Positions 9,449 to 18,282 of a stretch of 58,918 bases of DNA are shown here, piece by piece; position 1 is the first letter of the stretch, and every line of letters starts with the position of its first letter. The position numbers were made by a program, and so were the translations under genes. Source of the stretch: Synergistaceae bacterium (GTDB taxonomy: Bacteria > Synergistota > Synergistia > Synergistales > Synergistaceae). The notes below the pieces were generated by a model, which had not been told where the DNA came from, did no database searches, and worked only from the letters and a program-made list of their open reading frames with translations. The stretch is from positions 1-58,918 of the forward strand of contig JAITOY010000050.1 in NCBI GenBank assembly GCA_031289775.1, in the 5' to 3' direction.

Positions 9449-11396
9449 GGTGAGCGAAGAAACGTATATCAGGGATTTCATCGCGGGGTACGGGCACCTG
9501 ATGTACGAACCCATAATGAGAGAGAAGCTCGAGACGTTCCTCGAGTCGTTCTCGAACGGTTTCGACGGTTTTATTTCCGACCTTCTTGGCGAGCTTCGCG
9601 GCGTGACAAACGCCGACGCGGCGTCGATCTACGTCGTCGACGGAAACATCCTCCGCTTCGCGTATGTGCAAAACGATACGTTAGTGTTGGACGAAACTTC
9701 AGGCGGGGATGGAGAGAACTTATTCGCCGGCAAGGTCGTGTTTATAAACGACGAATCGATCTGCGGCTACGTCGCGAGGACAAAAAGGCCGCTTTTGATA
9801 GGCGACGTTCGCAAACCGCCAGACTCCGTCCCGTTCCGCTTCAATGACGAATACGACCGTACGACGGGATATGAGACAATCTCGGTCTTGACCGCCCCGA
9901 TAATAGACGACATCGGCGAGCTGGCCGGCATCCTCCAGATCATAAACCACAAGGACGAGGACGGCGAGTTCGCGCCGTTCGAGGATTGGATGCTCGGTTA
10001 CGTCCTTCTCCTGATGGAGAACTTTTTCCCTATGATATCGAGGTCGTTCGACCGTTTCCGCGGAATGCCGGAGCAGATGCTGCCGGAGTCGCCGGATCGC
10101 GTTTTCGCCATCCACGACATGTACGACGAGATACGGGGGCAGCTTTACAGGCCCGATCTCAAGTCGAACCAAAAGCTTCCGTGGCTTGCCGGCAAAGGCG
10201 TCTCGTGGACGAAGAGGGATCGGGTCAAGGAGCTGAACATATCGAAGAGGCTTTTTGCGTTCGCGGACTATATAAACAGGTTCGACGACGTCAGCACGGT
10301 TATAGACGTCATGCTGACAGAGGCGAGGGACGCCACCTCGGCGGACGCCGGGACGTTTTACCTCGTCGAGGGGAACGACAGGCTGCGTTTCGCGTACGTC
10401 CAGAATGACACGCTTTTCAGGGACGATTCGAGGCGAAACTACTACATAAACAGCGAGATGCCCATAAGCCGCGACTCTATAAGCGGGTACGTGGCTATGG
10501 AGCGAGCGAGCCTGAACATCGGCGACGTCGCGAACCTCCCGCCGGACTCGCCTTATTCGTTCAACCGTTCGTTTGACGACGCGTCCGGATACCACACCGT
10601 GTCTATCCTCGCCGTGCCGGTTTTGGGCTCCGGAGGAAAGCCGATAGCCGTTGTCCAGCTCATCAACAGCAAGGACGCATCCGGGCGCGCGAAGGCTTTC
10701 GACGATTTTGACGTCAGGTATGTGACGCTGCTATCGGGCCAGACGATGCCGTTTCTGACGAGATCCATAATGACGCGTCGTCTCGTAGAGTCGATGCTGA
10801 AGATGTCGAGCCTCAGGGATCCGCTCGAGACGGGTGCGCATGTTCACAGGGTCGGCTCTTTCGCCGCCGAGATATACCATCGCTGGGCCGAGAACAAAGG
10901 CGTCGACAGCGACGCCTTGAGGATAGAGAAGGACACCATAAGGCTCGCCGCCATGTTGCACGACATCGGCAAAGTTGCCGTGCCGGACGCTGTCCTCAAA
11001 AAACCGGGCAAGCTCACGGACGAGGAGTACGAGGTTATGAAGACTCACTGTTCGAGCGGCGCGCTCATGTACTCCGCCGCGGACTCGAATCTCGAGAGAA
11101 TGGCTTACGAGATAACGCTCCATCACCACCAGAGGTGGGACGGCAAGGGCTACACCGGCGACCCCGACCTCCCGGCGCTCTCCGGCGAGGACATCCCGAT
11201 CTGCGCGAGGATAACGTCTGTCGCGGACGTGCTGGACGCCCTCGTGTTTTCGAGGGTGTACAAGAGCGCGTGGAAGTTCGAGGACGCCATGGCTGAACTG
11301 ACGGGCGGCGCGGGCACACAATTCGACGCCGAGGTTGTCACCGCGGCCATACAGGTGTCGGAAACGCTCAAGGCTATAGTGGAGCGCTATAAGTGA
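9435..11396 (+). CDS. GAF-GAF-HD-GYP family phosphodiesterase
   Basis: This is a soluble protein of about 653 aa. It has two GAF sensor domains (about residues 35-195 and 275-435), each with the same signature YVQNDTL and a late IN-K-D...F--FD segment resembling the NKxnFxxxDE motif of cyclic-nucleotide-binding GAFs. An HD-GYP domain follows (about 450-650): HVHRVGSFAAEI, LHDIGKVAVPDAVLKKPGKL near 507, HHHQRWDGKGYTG, and ARITSVADVLDALVFSRVYK. The GYP triad reads GYT. HD-GYP proteins usually cleave c-di-GMP or cGAMP in the cytoplasm. ATG 9435 overlaps the cyclase gene, so the cyclase and this protein are made together, suggesting cAMP or a related nucleotide could be the GAF ligand; this is untested. 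Confidence 0.9.
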   Translation: MKVNKVSEETYIRDFIAGYGHLMYEPIMREKLETFLESFSNGFDGFISDLLGELRGVTNADAASIYVVDGNILRFAYVQNDTLVLDETSGGDGENLFAGKVVFINDESICGYVARTKRPLLIGDVRKPPDSVPFRFNDEYDRTTGYETISVLTAPIIDDIGELAGILQIINHKDEDGEFAPFEDWMLGYVLLLMENFFPMISRSFDRFRGMPEQMLPESPDRVFAIHDMYDEIRGQLYRPDLKSNQKLPWLAGKGVSWTKRDRVKELNISKRLFAFADYINRFDDVSTVIDVMLTEARDATSADAGTFYLVEGNDRLRFAYVQNDTLFRDDSRRNYYINSEMPISRDSISGYVAMERASLNIGDVANLPPDSPYSFNRSFDDASGYHTVSILAVPVLGSGGKPIAVVQLINSKDASGRAKAFDDFDVRYVTLLSGQTMPFLTRSIMTRRLVESMLKMSSLRDPLETGAHVHRVGSFAAEIYHRWAENKGVDSDALRIEKDTIRLAAMLHDIGKVAVPDAVLKKPGKLTDEEYEVMKTHCSSGALMYSAADSNLERMAYEITLHHHQRWDGKGYTGDPDLPALSGEDIPICARITSVADVLDALVFSRVYKSAWKFEDAMAELTGGAGTQFDAEVVTAAIQVSETLKAIVERYK

Positions 11397-11435
11397 TAAA
11401 CAAAATAATTTCATACGAGAGAGGAGCGTTTTTTA

Positions 11436-12182
11436 ATGTATAAGTTAGTGTTGGTGCGTCACGGAGAGAGCGCCTGGAACAAGGAGAACAGGTTCACAGG
11501 GTGGACTGACGTCCCGCTGTCCGATAAGGGTGAGAGCGAGGCAGCCGAGGCTGGAAAACTCCTCAAAAGCGAGGGTTTTTCGTTCGACCTCGCGTTCACA
11601 TCTGTCCTGAAGCGCGCAATCAAGACGCTCTGGCTGACGCTCGAGGAGATGGACGAGATGTGGCTGCCGGTCGTGAAGTCATGGCGCCTCAACGAGCGTC
11701 ACTATGGAACGCTTCAAGGCCTCAACAAGGCGGAGACAGCGCAAAAGTACGGGGACGACCAGGTCAAGATCTGGCGTCGCAGCTATGACACGCCGCCGCC
11801 TGCGCTTGACCCGAACGACGAACGGTATCCGGCTAAGGATCCGAGATACAAGGGCCTCCATTCCGCCGATATCCCGGCCGGCGAGTGCCTTGCCGACACG
11901 GTGAAGCGCGTCCTCCCCTTCTGGGATGACGCGATCGCCCCTGAGATAAAATCAGGAAAGCGCGTGGTGATCGCCGCGCACGGCAACAGCCTGCGCGCCC
12001 TCGTCAAGTACCTCGACAATATGTCGGAGGCGGAGATAATGGAGCTCAACATCCCGACGGGGATACCGCTCGTCTACGAGCTCGATGGCGATCTGAAGCC
12101 GAAGTCGCGCAAATATCTGGGCGATCCGGAGGCGATAGCGAAGGCCGCCGCCGCCGTAGCCAACCAGGGGAAGGCGAAGTGA
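11436..12182 (+). CDS. gpmA: 2,3-bisphosphoglycerate-dependent phosphoglycerate mutase
   Basis: The 248 aa protein matches GpmA in length and motif order: the phospho-His motif [10 protein letters not shown] at His9, [16 protein letters not shown], the catalytic-Glu loop [15 protein letters not shown] near 88, and the second His in [15 protein letters not shown] near 185. It interconverts 3- and 2-phosphoglycerate in glycolysis/gluconeogenesis in the cytoplasm. It starts 39 bases after the HD-GYP gene with GAGAGGAG as ribosome site, so it may be partly read from the same transcript, and it is followed by a strong intrinsic terminator. Confidence 0.97.
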   Translation: MYKLVLVRHGESAWNKENRFTGWTDVPLSDKGESEAAEAGKLLKSEGFSFDLAFTSVLKRAIKTLWLTLEEMDEMWLPVVKSWRLNERHYGTLQGLNKAETAQKYGDDQVKIWRRSYDTPPPALDPNDERYPAKDPRYKGLHSADIPAGECLADTVKRVLPFWDDAIAPEIKSGKRVVIAAHGNSLRALVKYLDNMSEAEIMELNIPTGIPLVYELDGDLKPKSRKYLGDPEAIAKAAAAVANQGKAK

Positions 12183-12199
12183 GGGAAATATAGAGGGAC

Positions 12200-12227
12200 A
12201 AAAAACGGCCCGGAGGGGCCGTTTTTT
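12200..12227. terminator. Bidirectional intrinsic terminator between gpmA and ferredoxin
   Basis: The GC hairpin ACGGCCC-GGAG-GGGCCGT is flanked by an A-run on the left and a T-run on the right, so it can end transcription from gpmA (plus) and from the convergent ferredoxin gene (minus). Confidence 0.9.
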
Positions 12228-12255
12228 CGATTTGTCCTTGAACTCTTGCAGCAGG

Positions 12256-12429
12256 TTACTGAGAGATTGCGGAGACCGGGCAGGTGGAGACGCAAGCGCC
12301 GCACTCCACGCATGTGTCGGCGTCCACGACCGCCTTGCCGTCGTCGATGGTGATGGCGCCTGTCGGGCAAACCCCGGCACAAGCCTCACAGCCAATACAG
12401 GTATCCGGATCCACTACAGCTTTAGCCAT
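12256..12429 (-). CDS. Small 2[4Fe-4S] ferredoxin
   Basis: This 57 aa clostridial-type ferredoxin carries two complete cluster motifs, CIGCEACAGVCP and CVECGACVSTCP, related by internal duplication (each followed by a hydrophobic AI). It is a soluble low-potential electron carrier, typical of anaerobes. The ATG at 12429 is chosen over an in-frame ATG 21 bases upstream because GAGGGAGGA lies directly before it. It is monocistronic, convergent with gpmA, and uses the shared terminator. Confidence 0.95.
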   Translation of the reverse strand: MAKAVVDPDTCIGCEACAGVCPTGAITIDDGKAVVDADTCVECGACVSTCPVSAISQ

Positions 12430-12577
12430 TGACAATTCCTCCCTCTTCAATCTGTTAAAAAACGAGCCGTTAAGGCCCGCCGCGATAAGTTATTCTAACA
12501 TAGAAAGAAGTTTGGGCAAAGAGAAGTAAAGGTTGTTTTATCCGGCGTCATGCTGACTTTCGGCCTGTTTTGCCAAA

Positions 12578-12615
12578 AAACCCCGCAATGGCTATGTCGG
12601 GTCGTTGCGGGGTTT
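12578..12615 (-). terminator. Intrinsic terminator of the small hypothetical gene
   Basis: An 11-base-pair perfect stem (AAACCCCGCAA / TTGCGGGGTTT) lies 13 bases after the stop of the leftward gene at 12628. Read on the minus strand it is followed by six U residues. Confidence 0.85.
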
Positions 12616-12627
12616 GTGTTTTTAGAT

Positions 12628-12915
12628 TTAGATGCCGCGCTGCTGTATTTTTTTCCTCCTCCGCTCCTCACGTATAAAGGCCTGGTGAAAGTGCCTCATA
12701 CTTGCGTCCTTCGGGAGATAGTCGTTCTGAATGAGGCAGTCCATAATGCGCTGAAAGCTGAACCCCTGTTCTCTGAGTTTCTTGATGTTATCAAACGCAA
12801 CTTTCACAACAAGGGCAAAAACGACATTCCCGTTCCTCTTTCTGGGTTCACTCGCCATAGATTCCAACGTCTCTTTCAGTCCAGCAACTTGCTCTATAGA
12901 ATCCATGGATTTCAC
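12628..12915 (-). CDS. Small basic protein, TraK/plasmid-accessory-like
   Basis: This is a protein of about 95 aa that I do not firmly recognise. The first third is polar (VAGLKETLESMASEPRKRNG). The rest is VVKVAFDNIKKLREQGFSFQ, then a second helix pair, ending in a strongly basic REERRRKKIQQR tail. The pattern 'helix, G-[FY]-S, I--L---G, F' resembles small relaxosome/conjugation accessory proteins such as TraK, and DNA binding is plausible from the basic tail. The GTG start at 12915 is chosen because GGAGGT is 8 bases upstream; ATG 12906 is a weaker alternative. It has its own terminator and sits in an AT-rich island between a ferredoxin gene and the pilY genes. Confidence 0.55.
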   Translation of the reverse strand: MKSMDSIEQVAGLKETLESMASEPRKRNGNVVFALVVKVAFDNIKKLREQGFSFQRIMDCLIQNDYLPKDASMRHFHQAFIREERRRKKIQQRGI

Positions 12916-12981
12916 AGGCAAACACCTCCAATCACTTCGTCTGTGACCTCTGAATTGTTTCACATATGGCGTCGTACACAA

Positions 12982-13252
12982 ATAGATAAATTTGCTGATT
13001 TTATGCTAAGCATAAAATACGGTAATTTTATATTGGTTTTATGCCTCTAAAATAAATATTAATAATGTTAAAAGGATTATTTGAGATATAAATAAAAGAT
13101 GCTCCGAAGATTTTATGAACACGGCTCAGAAATATAAGAACATATATACCGCAATACGAAGATTGCAATCTATTTAGGCATAAGATATAATTTGCAATGT
13201 GATTTAGCATTAATGACATAAAATACAATAGTTACGGAGGTAACTGCATATA
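12982..13252. other. AT-rich intergenic region upstream of the first pilY1-like gene
   Basis: Markedly AT-rich compared with its neighbours, with no gene. It should hold the promoter of the pilY1-like gene (TACAAT at about 13225 could be a -10, but no convincing -35 was found) and possibly that of the leftward small gene. ACGGAGGT at about 13234-13241 is the ribosome site; the same octamer precedes the second pilY1-like gene. No known riboswitch was recognised. Confidence 0.4.
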
Positions 13253-16200
13253 ATGACAAAAAAATCAAAAGTTAACTGGTTCCGTCTGACGGCTGCGAAA
13301 AAACGTCTGTACGAGGCAAATCCGTCGAGGCGTCTTGCCGCTTTTATCCTGGCCCTGTTCATGTTCGATCTCTGCCTGCCGGCAATCGCCGGGGCGGCGC
13401 ACATTGGCGGCTTGAGCGTGCGCGCGCCGCTGAAAAGCGAGGTGGCGGACGCGGGCGCCGATAAAGTCGTCGAAGCGGTTAAAAAGGCAAACGTGCTGTT
13501 TCTCGTCGAGTCCACAGCCGCGATGAGTTTTTCCCCAAAGGGCGTAATGCCGATAGTTGTGCTCGATCCAAAGTGGAGGTACGGCACGGTTGAAGCGGCG
13601 AACTGGACAGAGTCCCAAAGGATATACGGCTATGGATTCAACGACATACAGAGGATGATGGTTCAGTCGACATTTGGAATGGGCGCGCTTCCTACGGCGT
13701 GGAGCGGATTGTCGGTGCGAAAAGAGCGCAACCTGTACGGAAGGGACATAGACTCCCGCAACAACTACGTGAAGACCGGCCGCAGCATAGAGGAGGATTT
13801 GGACGCCAACAAGGATCGCTATTACTTCCCTTTCGCTGATAGCGCGCGCGCGAACGCCCTGAGGGAAGCGTACTCAGGACAGCATCACGAGCTGGAGACG
13901 TCCTTCAGCGGTGCAGTCAGACCGAAGCGCAAAGGCAAAGAGCCCTACGCGGCGCTCGAAGACGAAGTAGACTTGTTTTTAGGAACATCGAAGAGCGTGA
14001 ATTACGGGTACAATAAACTGAGCAAAAGCGGCGGTTTCCCATACGCGCTTGTGTTCAAGAACCCAAAATACTGGCAGACGGGTTGGACCGAGTCGATAGC
14101 GCCGACCGCTGACGACCTCGTTCCCAACGACAGCAGGATGTACCAGGCCAAGCTCGCCCTATGGCGGCTGCTTCAGGACGAGAGCTTGTTCAGCGGCATC
14201 AGGATAGGCCTCGCGACTACGTTCCTCTCCCCGATCAACACGAGCAGCGGTTACCCCAACAAGCCATCCTGGGCCGGCTCGCACGCCGGCGCAAACGATC
14301 GCACCGACTTCAACACCATCTTCAGGGTCAGCCCGTTTGGCGGCAATCTCTTCACCCAGAGGTACTTCGACTCGAAAAACGGATGGACGCCAGCGAATTA
14401 TTGGGACTACACCACGGCAACCAGCAACAAGGACGGGATGCTTTTGCCTCCGTCGAACTCTGGAACGAGATACCAGACCCTCCAGTATAAAAATGGCATA
14501 TTGCTGATGAACGTCACAGGGCATCCATCCGGCTGGGAGGGCATGCACGCCCAGCTATTCCCGGCGTGGGCCAACTCTCAGGTCGCGACGAACTACAGCA
14601 TGGACAACGACATATATGGTCTGCGCGACGGCTGGAGCGCAACAGAGAGGATGCTCTTCAAACTGGAGAACCGCGCGTCGCTTCACGTGCCGATCGCCGA
14701 CTACGACTACCTGTGGCAAAAAAGCTACAACTACAAAAAATATGAGATAAAACACGCCGACAAGATAAGGCTCTGGATAAACGGGCTCGTCGACATAAAA
14801 AGCGCGGGGCCGAACATGGCGTTCCCCTTTGGCAATGCGTACGACGCCAAAAGTTTCGCGTCCAACATCGAAAAGGAGGAGCGGAACTCGCAGTTTCACT
14901 TTTACAAGGATCCGGAGATAGGCATCGCCGGCACGTTCGCGCTGCCGAACGCTATATTTCCGGATCCGAACCCCAACTACGACATCAGTCGGGAGAAAAC
15001 GACTGTGCTGGGCTCGAAGTCGGTCTGGTATTCCGACGCCACCTCCAACACAAATTACCTCGGATATCTGCGCGCGGGGACGGCAAACAAGCTCGCGAAC
15101 CCCAAGGCGTTTTTCAACGCCGGCTCCGGAGAGGCCGCGGGCGCTGTTATAGATTTCTTCTCGCCGCATATCTATTACAACATGGCCAAGGAGGATACCG
15201 TGCGAAAGTGGGAGGTGGCCAATACAAAGGCCATCGATAACTCGAATCTGACGGACCTCTCATTTCCCATCAGAAACGCCTGCGAGGACAACTGGCTCGT
15301 CGTAATCGCCTCAGGCATGGAGGTCGAGCCTGTGGACGGCAAGTCCTACAGGTACAATTCATGGGACGCGATCAAAAACCTGTACGACTACACGGACAGG
15401 AATAACCCGCGGCGCGGCAAAGCGACGATGAGCTACTATAAATGGGATCCAAACGAAGCGAGAACCAAGCGAAGCTTGCGCGCCATAGACCTTGACAAGC
15501 CGATACGAACCCTGGTTGTCGGGATAGCGGCCGATCCTGAGGATCCTGAAATCGCGGCCGATCCCGTCCTGAAAAATCAGGTCATCAAGGTGCGCGAGAA
15601 CCTGAACAGGATGGCGAGGGCTGGGCAGGGAGCGGATCCTTTCGACCAGAACTCCGACGTAACCGCATTTTTCGCGGACAACGTACCCTCGCTGATCGAA
15701 GCGATAAGGGAGGCTATGCTTTTTATAAACGACTTTCCAACGGACAAGTCTGGCAAGGGGTCTATGCCGAAATCCCAGTCGTTAAACGGCAACGAGGACT
15801 CTATGAGCCTGTATTCTTATAACTACCGAGCTATGCGTACTAACCAGTGGGAGGGCGCCCTCAGCCGTTTCGAGGCTTCGAGGAGCGACGACGCAAAACT
15901 ACGGTTGAGACTAGTCTGGGAGCTCGGAAAAAATATCGCTTCAATGAGAGGACGCCGAAACCTGAGATATTGGAGCGGCTCGAAGGGGGTATTTGTGCCT
16001 TTGGCGTATGGCGACCCGAACTTCAAGCGTCTGACCGGCCTCGACGCGAGGGATATGGGTGGGACGAAAATACAGCTCAACGCGCTCTTATCCTTCCAGC
16101 CTCACGACGCGCTGTACAAGTGGCTGCAGGGATATGACCACTCCTACGCCAGGGGGATGGATTTCGAACGCTCCAGCATGTTTTCCGACATTGGCCAGTC

Positions 16201-17980
16201 CGGCATCGTCTATGTCGAGGATCCGACGGTTGTGGATTCGCTGCCGGGGCACAGGGAATGGGCTGAAAACATGAAAGTCTCCGGCTTGCGCCAACCCCCG
16301 AGGATATATCTCCAGACGAACGACGGGATACTGCATATAGTGGATCCTATAAAGGGCGAGGAGAGAGCTGCCATACTGCCGCCGCCCGTGCTGATGCCAT
16401 CGCGTCTCGCAACGCTCAAGACAAGGATGTTCGAGAACAAGCTCGAATGGATCGACGTCCTCGCGCCGGAAGGGGGTGGGAAACTCAGGTCAAATCCCAT
16501 ATACACTCTCGACGGTCCCCTTGTAAAAAGAAATATCGACATGGCCGGGGACGGCCGCGGGTGGGGGAGTTTCATCCTCGGAACTTTGGGCCGGGGCGGC
16601 AGCGGGCTCTACATGCTCGACGTCTCATCCCGCGACGACCCGAAATTTATGTGGTACAGGGAGAGGATCGACGCAGATACATTTGCGAGGATGGAGTCGA
16701 ATTGGGAGCAGCCAGGAAGCGAAAAGAAGGACGCTCTCGACCCCTCCTTCCTGCCTTTCATGAAGATTGGCCTCAACAGCCCGAAGCCCGCTATGGGCGT
16801 GACTGGCCCCGCCAAGCCGCCAGGCGCGCTTTTGAATTTCATAGCTCTGCCCGGCGGAGTGCAGTCGAAAGTCGATCTCGCCAAAAATGGGAGCGAGGGA
16901 GCGGTACTGCTTATCGTAGACGCGAAACAGGGTAGAGTGTTGCGGGCTTTCGACAGCGCGGCGTTTTTGAAGGTTGACGGAAAATGGCGCGCCGGGAAGG
17001 GCGAGGTCGGCAAAGCGCCGTATATGGGAATGATGGTCTCCGAACCGACGCTGTATCGCTCGGATACGAATCCATATCTCACCGGCAGGCTTTTTGCATC
17101 TGACAACAGGGGAAATATATTTTGCGTGTTTATGGAGGAAAAGGACTGGAGCGGCGATACAAAGCTCCTGCCGCCGGATCGCTGGTATATCAGGACGGTA
17201 GCGACGCTTCAGAAGGACGGTCTCTCCGCGCAAGACGACGAGTCGAGCTACGCCACCCCATACAGTCTAGTCGTCGGCAGAGAAAAATCCGCCATCTGGG
17301 CCGCCGGCGGCACATCCGACGTTGTGTCCAGAATAACGGTGGAGGCGCCGGATGGCATAATAAAAAACGAAAGCCAGATGATATTCGCCGTTAAGCTGGG
17401 CGACGGTCAGAGCGTCTTCGCCAGGGACAAGATGAAGTCTATCGCCGCAGGGGATGAAAAGGGAGTCCTCGGCGCGTCCGAAAACTATAACGGCTGGTAC
17501 ATCTCCCTCCAGAAGGAGGGAAAAAACAGTTTCGCAGAGTACGTCTCGTCAGCGCCGGTTTTGATCAACGGGACGCTGTTTGTCACGACGTTTATCCAAA
17601 AAGGCAAGATCAACGTGGATGATCTGGACGTCTGCGCCTTTAAACAGACTATAAATGGCGACAGCCGCATCTACGCGCTCGACGTGACGACTGGCGGCGC
17701 GAACCTCTGGCTCTCCGGAAAGTCAGGGAAGTCGAAGTATGTCACGATGGAGGGAGTAAAGATAAGCGGCCTAACCCAGGCAAAGAACAAAAAAAAGAAC
17801 AGTCTGCTAGTGAAGTTCGACGATCTGTCGGGCGCTTTTAAAGTCGGCGCCCTCGGCAGGAAGAACATAAGCGGCGTCGTCGGAATGGAGAATATGGTCG
17901 AGATTACCGATATCCCGGAGCCAAGCGGCGACAGTCTCAAGGACGGCATGAGCGTCATAGACTACTGGCTGATAAAGTAA
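13253..17980 (+). CDS. PilY1-like giant type IV pilus tip protein A
   Basis: This is a 1575 aa exported protein. A long basic lead and a hydrophobic stretch (residues about 28-48, AAFILALFMFDLCLPAIAGA) form a signal peptide. An N-terminal von Willebrand A-like region follows, whose metal site is degenerate: VLFLVESTAAMSF near residue 82 in place of DxSxS. The C-terminal third (about 1000-1560) is the PilC/PilY1 beta-propeller: IYLQTNDGILHIVDP near 1018, GTLGRGGSGLYMLDVSS near 1110, ASDNRGNIFCVF near 1283 and SRIYALDVTTGGANLW near 1475. PilY1 sits at the tip of type IV pili, acting in adhesion, pilus stability and surface sensing. The gene is followed by a terminator and a paralogue. No pilin genes are nearby. 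Confidence 0.88.
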   Translation: MTKKSKVNWFRLTAAKKRLYEANPSRRLAAFILALFMFDLCLPAIAGAAHIGGLSVRAPLKSEVADAGADKVVEAVKKANVLFLVESTAAMSFSPKGVMPIVVLDPKWRYGTVEAANWTESQRIYGYGFNDIQRMMVQSTFGMGALPTAWSGLSVRKERNLYGRDIDSRNNYVKTGRSIEEDLDANKDRYYFPFADSARANALREAYSGQHHELETSFSGAVRPKRKGKEPYAALEDEVDLFLGTSKSVNYGYNKLSKSGGFPYALVFKNPKYWQTGWTESIAPTADDLVPNDSRMYQAKLALWRLLQDESLFSGIRIGLATTFLSPINTSSGYPNKPSWAGSHAGANDRTDFNTIFRVSPFGGNLFTQRYFDSKNGWTPANYWDYTTATSNKDGMLLPPSNSGTRYQTLQYKNGILLMNVTGHPSGWEGMHAQLFPAWANSQVATNYSMDNDIYGLRDGWSATERMLFKLENRASLHVPIADYDYLWQKSYNYKKYEIKHADKIRLWINGLVDIKSAGPNMAFPFGNAYDAKSFASNIEKEERNSQFHFYKDPEIGIAGTFALPNAIFPDPNPNYDISREKTTVLGSKSVWYSDATSNTNYLGYLRAGTANKLANPKAFFNAGSGEAAGAVIDFFSPHIYYNMAKEDTVRKWEVANTKAIDNSNLTDLSFPIRNACEDNWLVVIASGMEVEPVDGKSYRYNSWDAIKNLYDYTDRNNPRRGKATMSYYKWDPNEARTKRSLRAIDLDKPIRTLVVGIAADPEDPEIAADPVLKNQVIKVRENLNRMARAGQGADPFDQNSDVTAFFADNVPSLIEAIREAMLFINDFPTDKSGKGSMPKSQSLNGNEDSMSLYSYNYRAMRTNQWEGALSRFEASRSDDAKLRLRLVWELGKNIASMRGRRNLRYWSGSKGVFVPLAYGDPNFKRLTGLDARDMGGTKIQLNALLSFQPHDALYKWLQGYDHSYARGMDFERSSMFSDIGQSGIVYVEDPTVVDSLPGHREWAENMKVSGLRQPPRIYLQTNDGILHIVDPIKGEERAAILPPPVLMPSRLATLKTRMFENKLEWIDVLAPEGGGKLRSNPIYTLDGPLVKRNIDMAGDGRGWGSFILGTLGRGGSGLYMLDVSSRDDPKFMWYRERIDADTFARMESNWEQPGSEKKDALDPSFLPFMKIGLNSPKPAMGVTGPAKPPGALLNFIALPGGVQSKVDLAKNGSEGAVLLIVDAKQGRVLRAFDSAAFLKVDGKWRAGKGEVGKAPYMGMMVSEPTLYRSDTNPYLTGRLFASDNRGNIFCVFMEEKDWSGDTKLLPPDRWYIRTVATLQKDGLSAQDDESSYATPYSLVVGREKSAIWAAGGTSDVVSRITVEAPDGIIKNESQMIFAVKLGDGQSVFARDKMKSIAAGDEKGVLGASENYNGWYISLQKEGKNSFAEYVSSAPVLINGTLFVTTFIQKGKINVDDLDVCAFKQTINGDSRIYALDVTTGGANLWLSGKSGKSKYVTMEGVKISGLTQAKNKKKNSLLVKFDDLSGAFKVGALGRKNISGVVGMENMVEITDIPEPSGDSLKDGMSVIDYWLIK

Positions 17981-18000
17981 TAACCAGTCCGTTCGCTGGG

Positions 18001-18044
18001 AAAAAAACAAAGAGGCCCTTGTCGCGGGGCCTCTTTGTTTTTTT
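18001..18044 (+). terminator. Intrinsic terminator after pilY1-like gene A
   Basis: The hairpin AACAAAGAGGCCC / GGGGCCTCTTTGTT has an A-run before and a T-run after it, 20 bases past the stop. It separates the two pilY1-like genes into independent transcripts. Confidence 0.9.
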
Positions 18045-18282
18045 GGGGGCTTGAAAGAAGGATTTAGCTTCATCTTGTCGCAAGGCGCGCGCATATTTAG
18101 CGCAACGTTCGCCTGCTCTACAAAGATAAACAGAAAACTGCAGGATGCATTTTGAGTAATCCACGATAACTGGTCAAGGAATTTATGAACATTGCAATTG
18201 TTTTTGTCATGAATATAATGAATGCTTGTGTATTGGATTCTATTTATATGCAAAACAACTTTACGGAGGTTATATTAAAAAC

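Noticed and set aside
13029-13252. Possible c-di-GMP or other riboswitch upstream of the pilY1-like gene
   Set aside because: No conserved aptamer core could be found in the AT-rich leader; only short weak inverted repeats are present.
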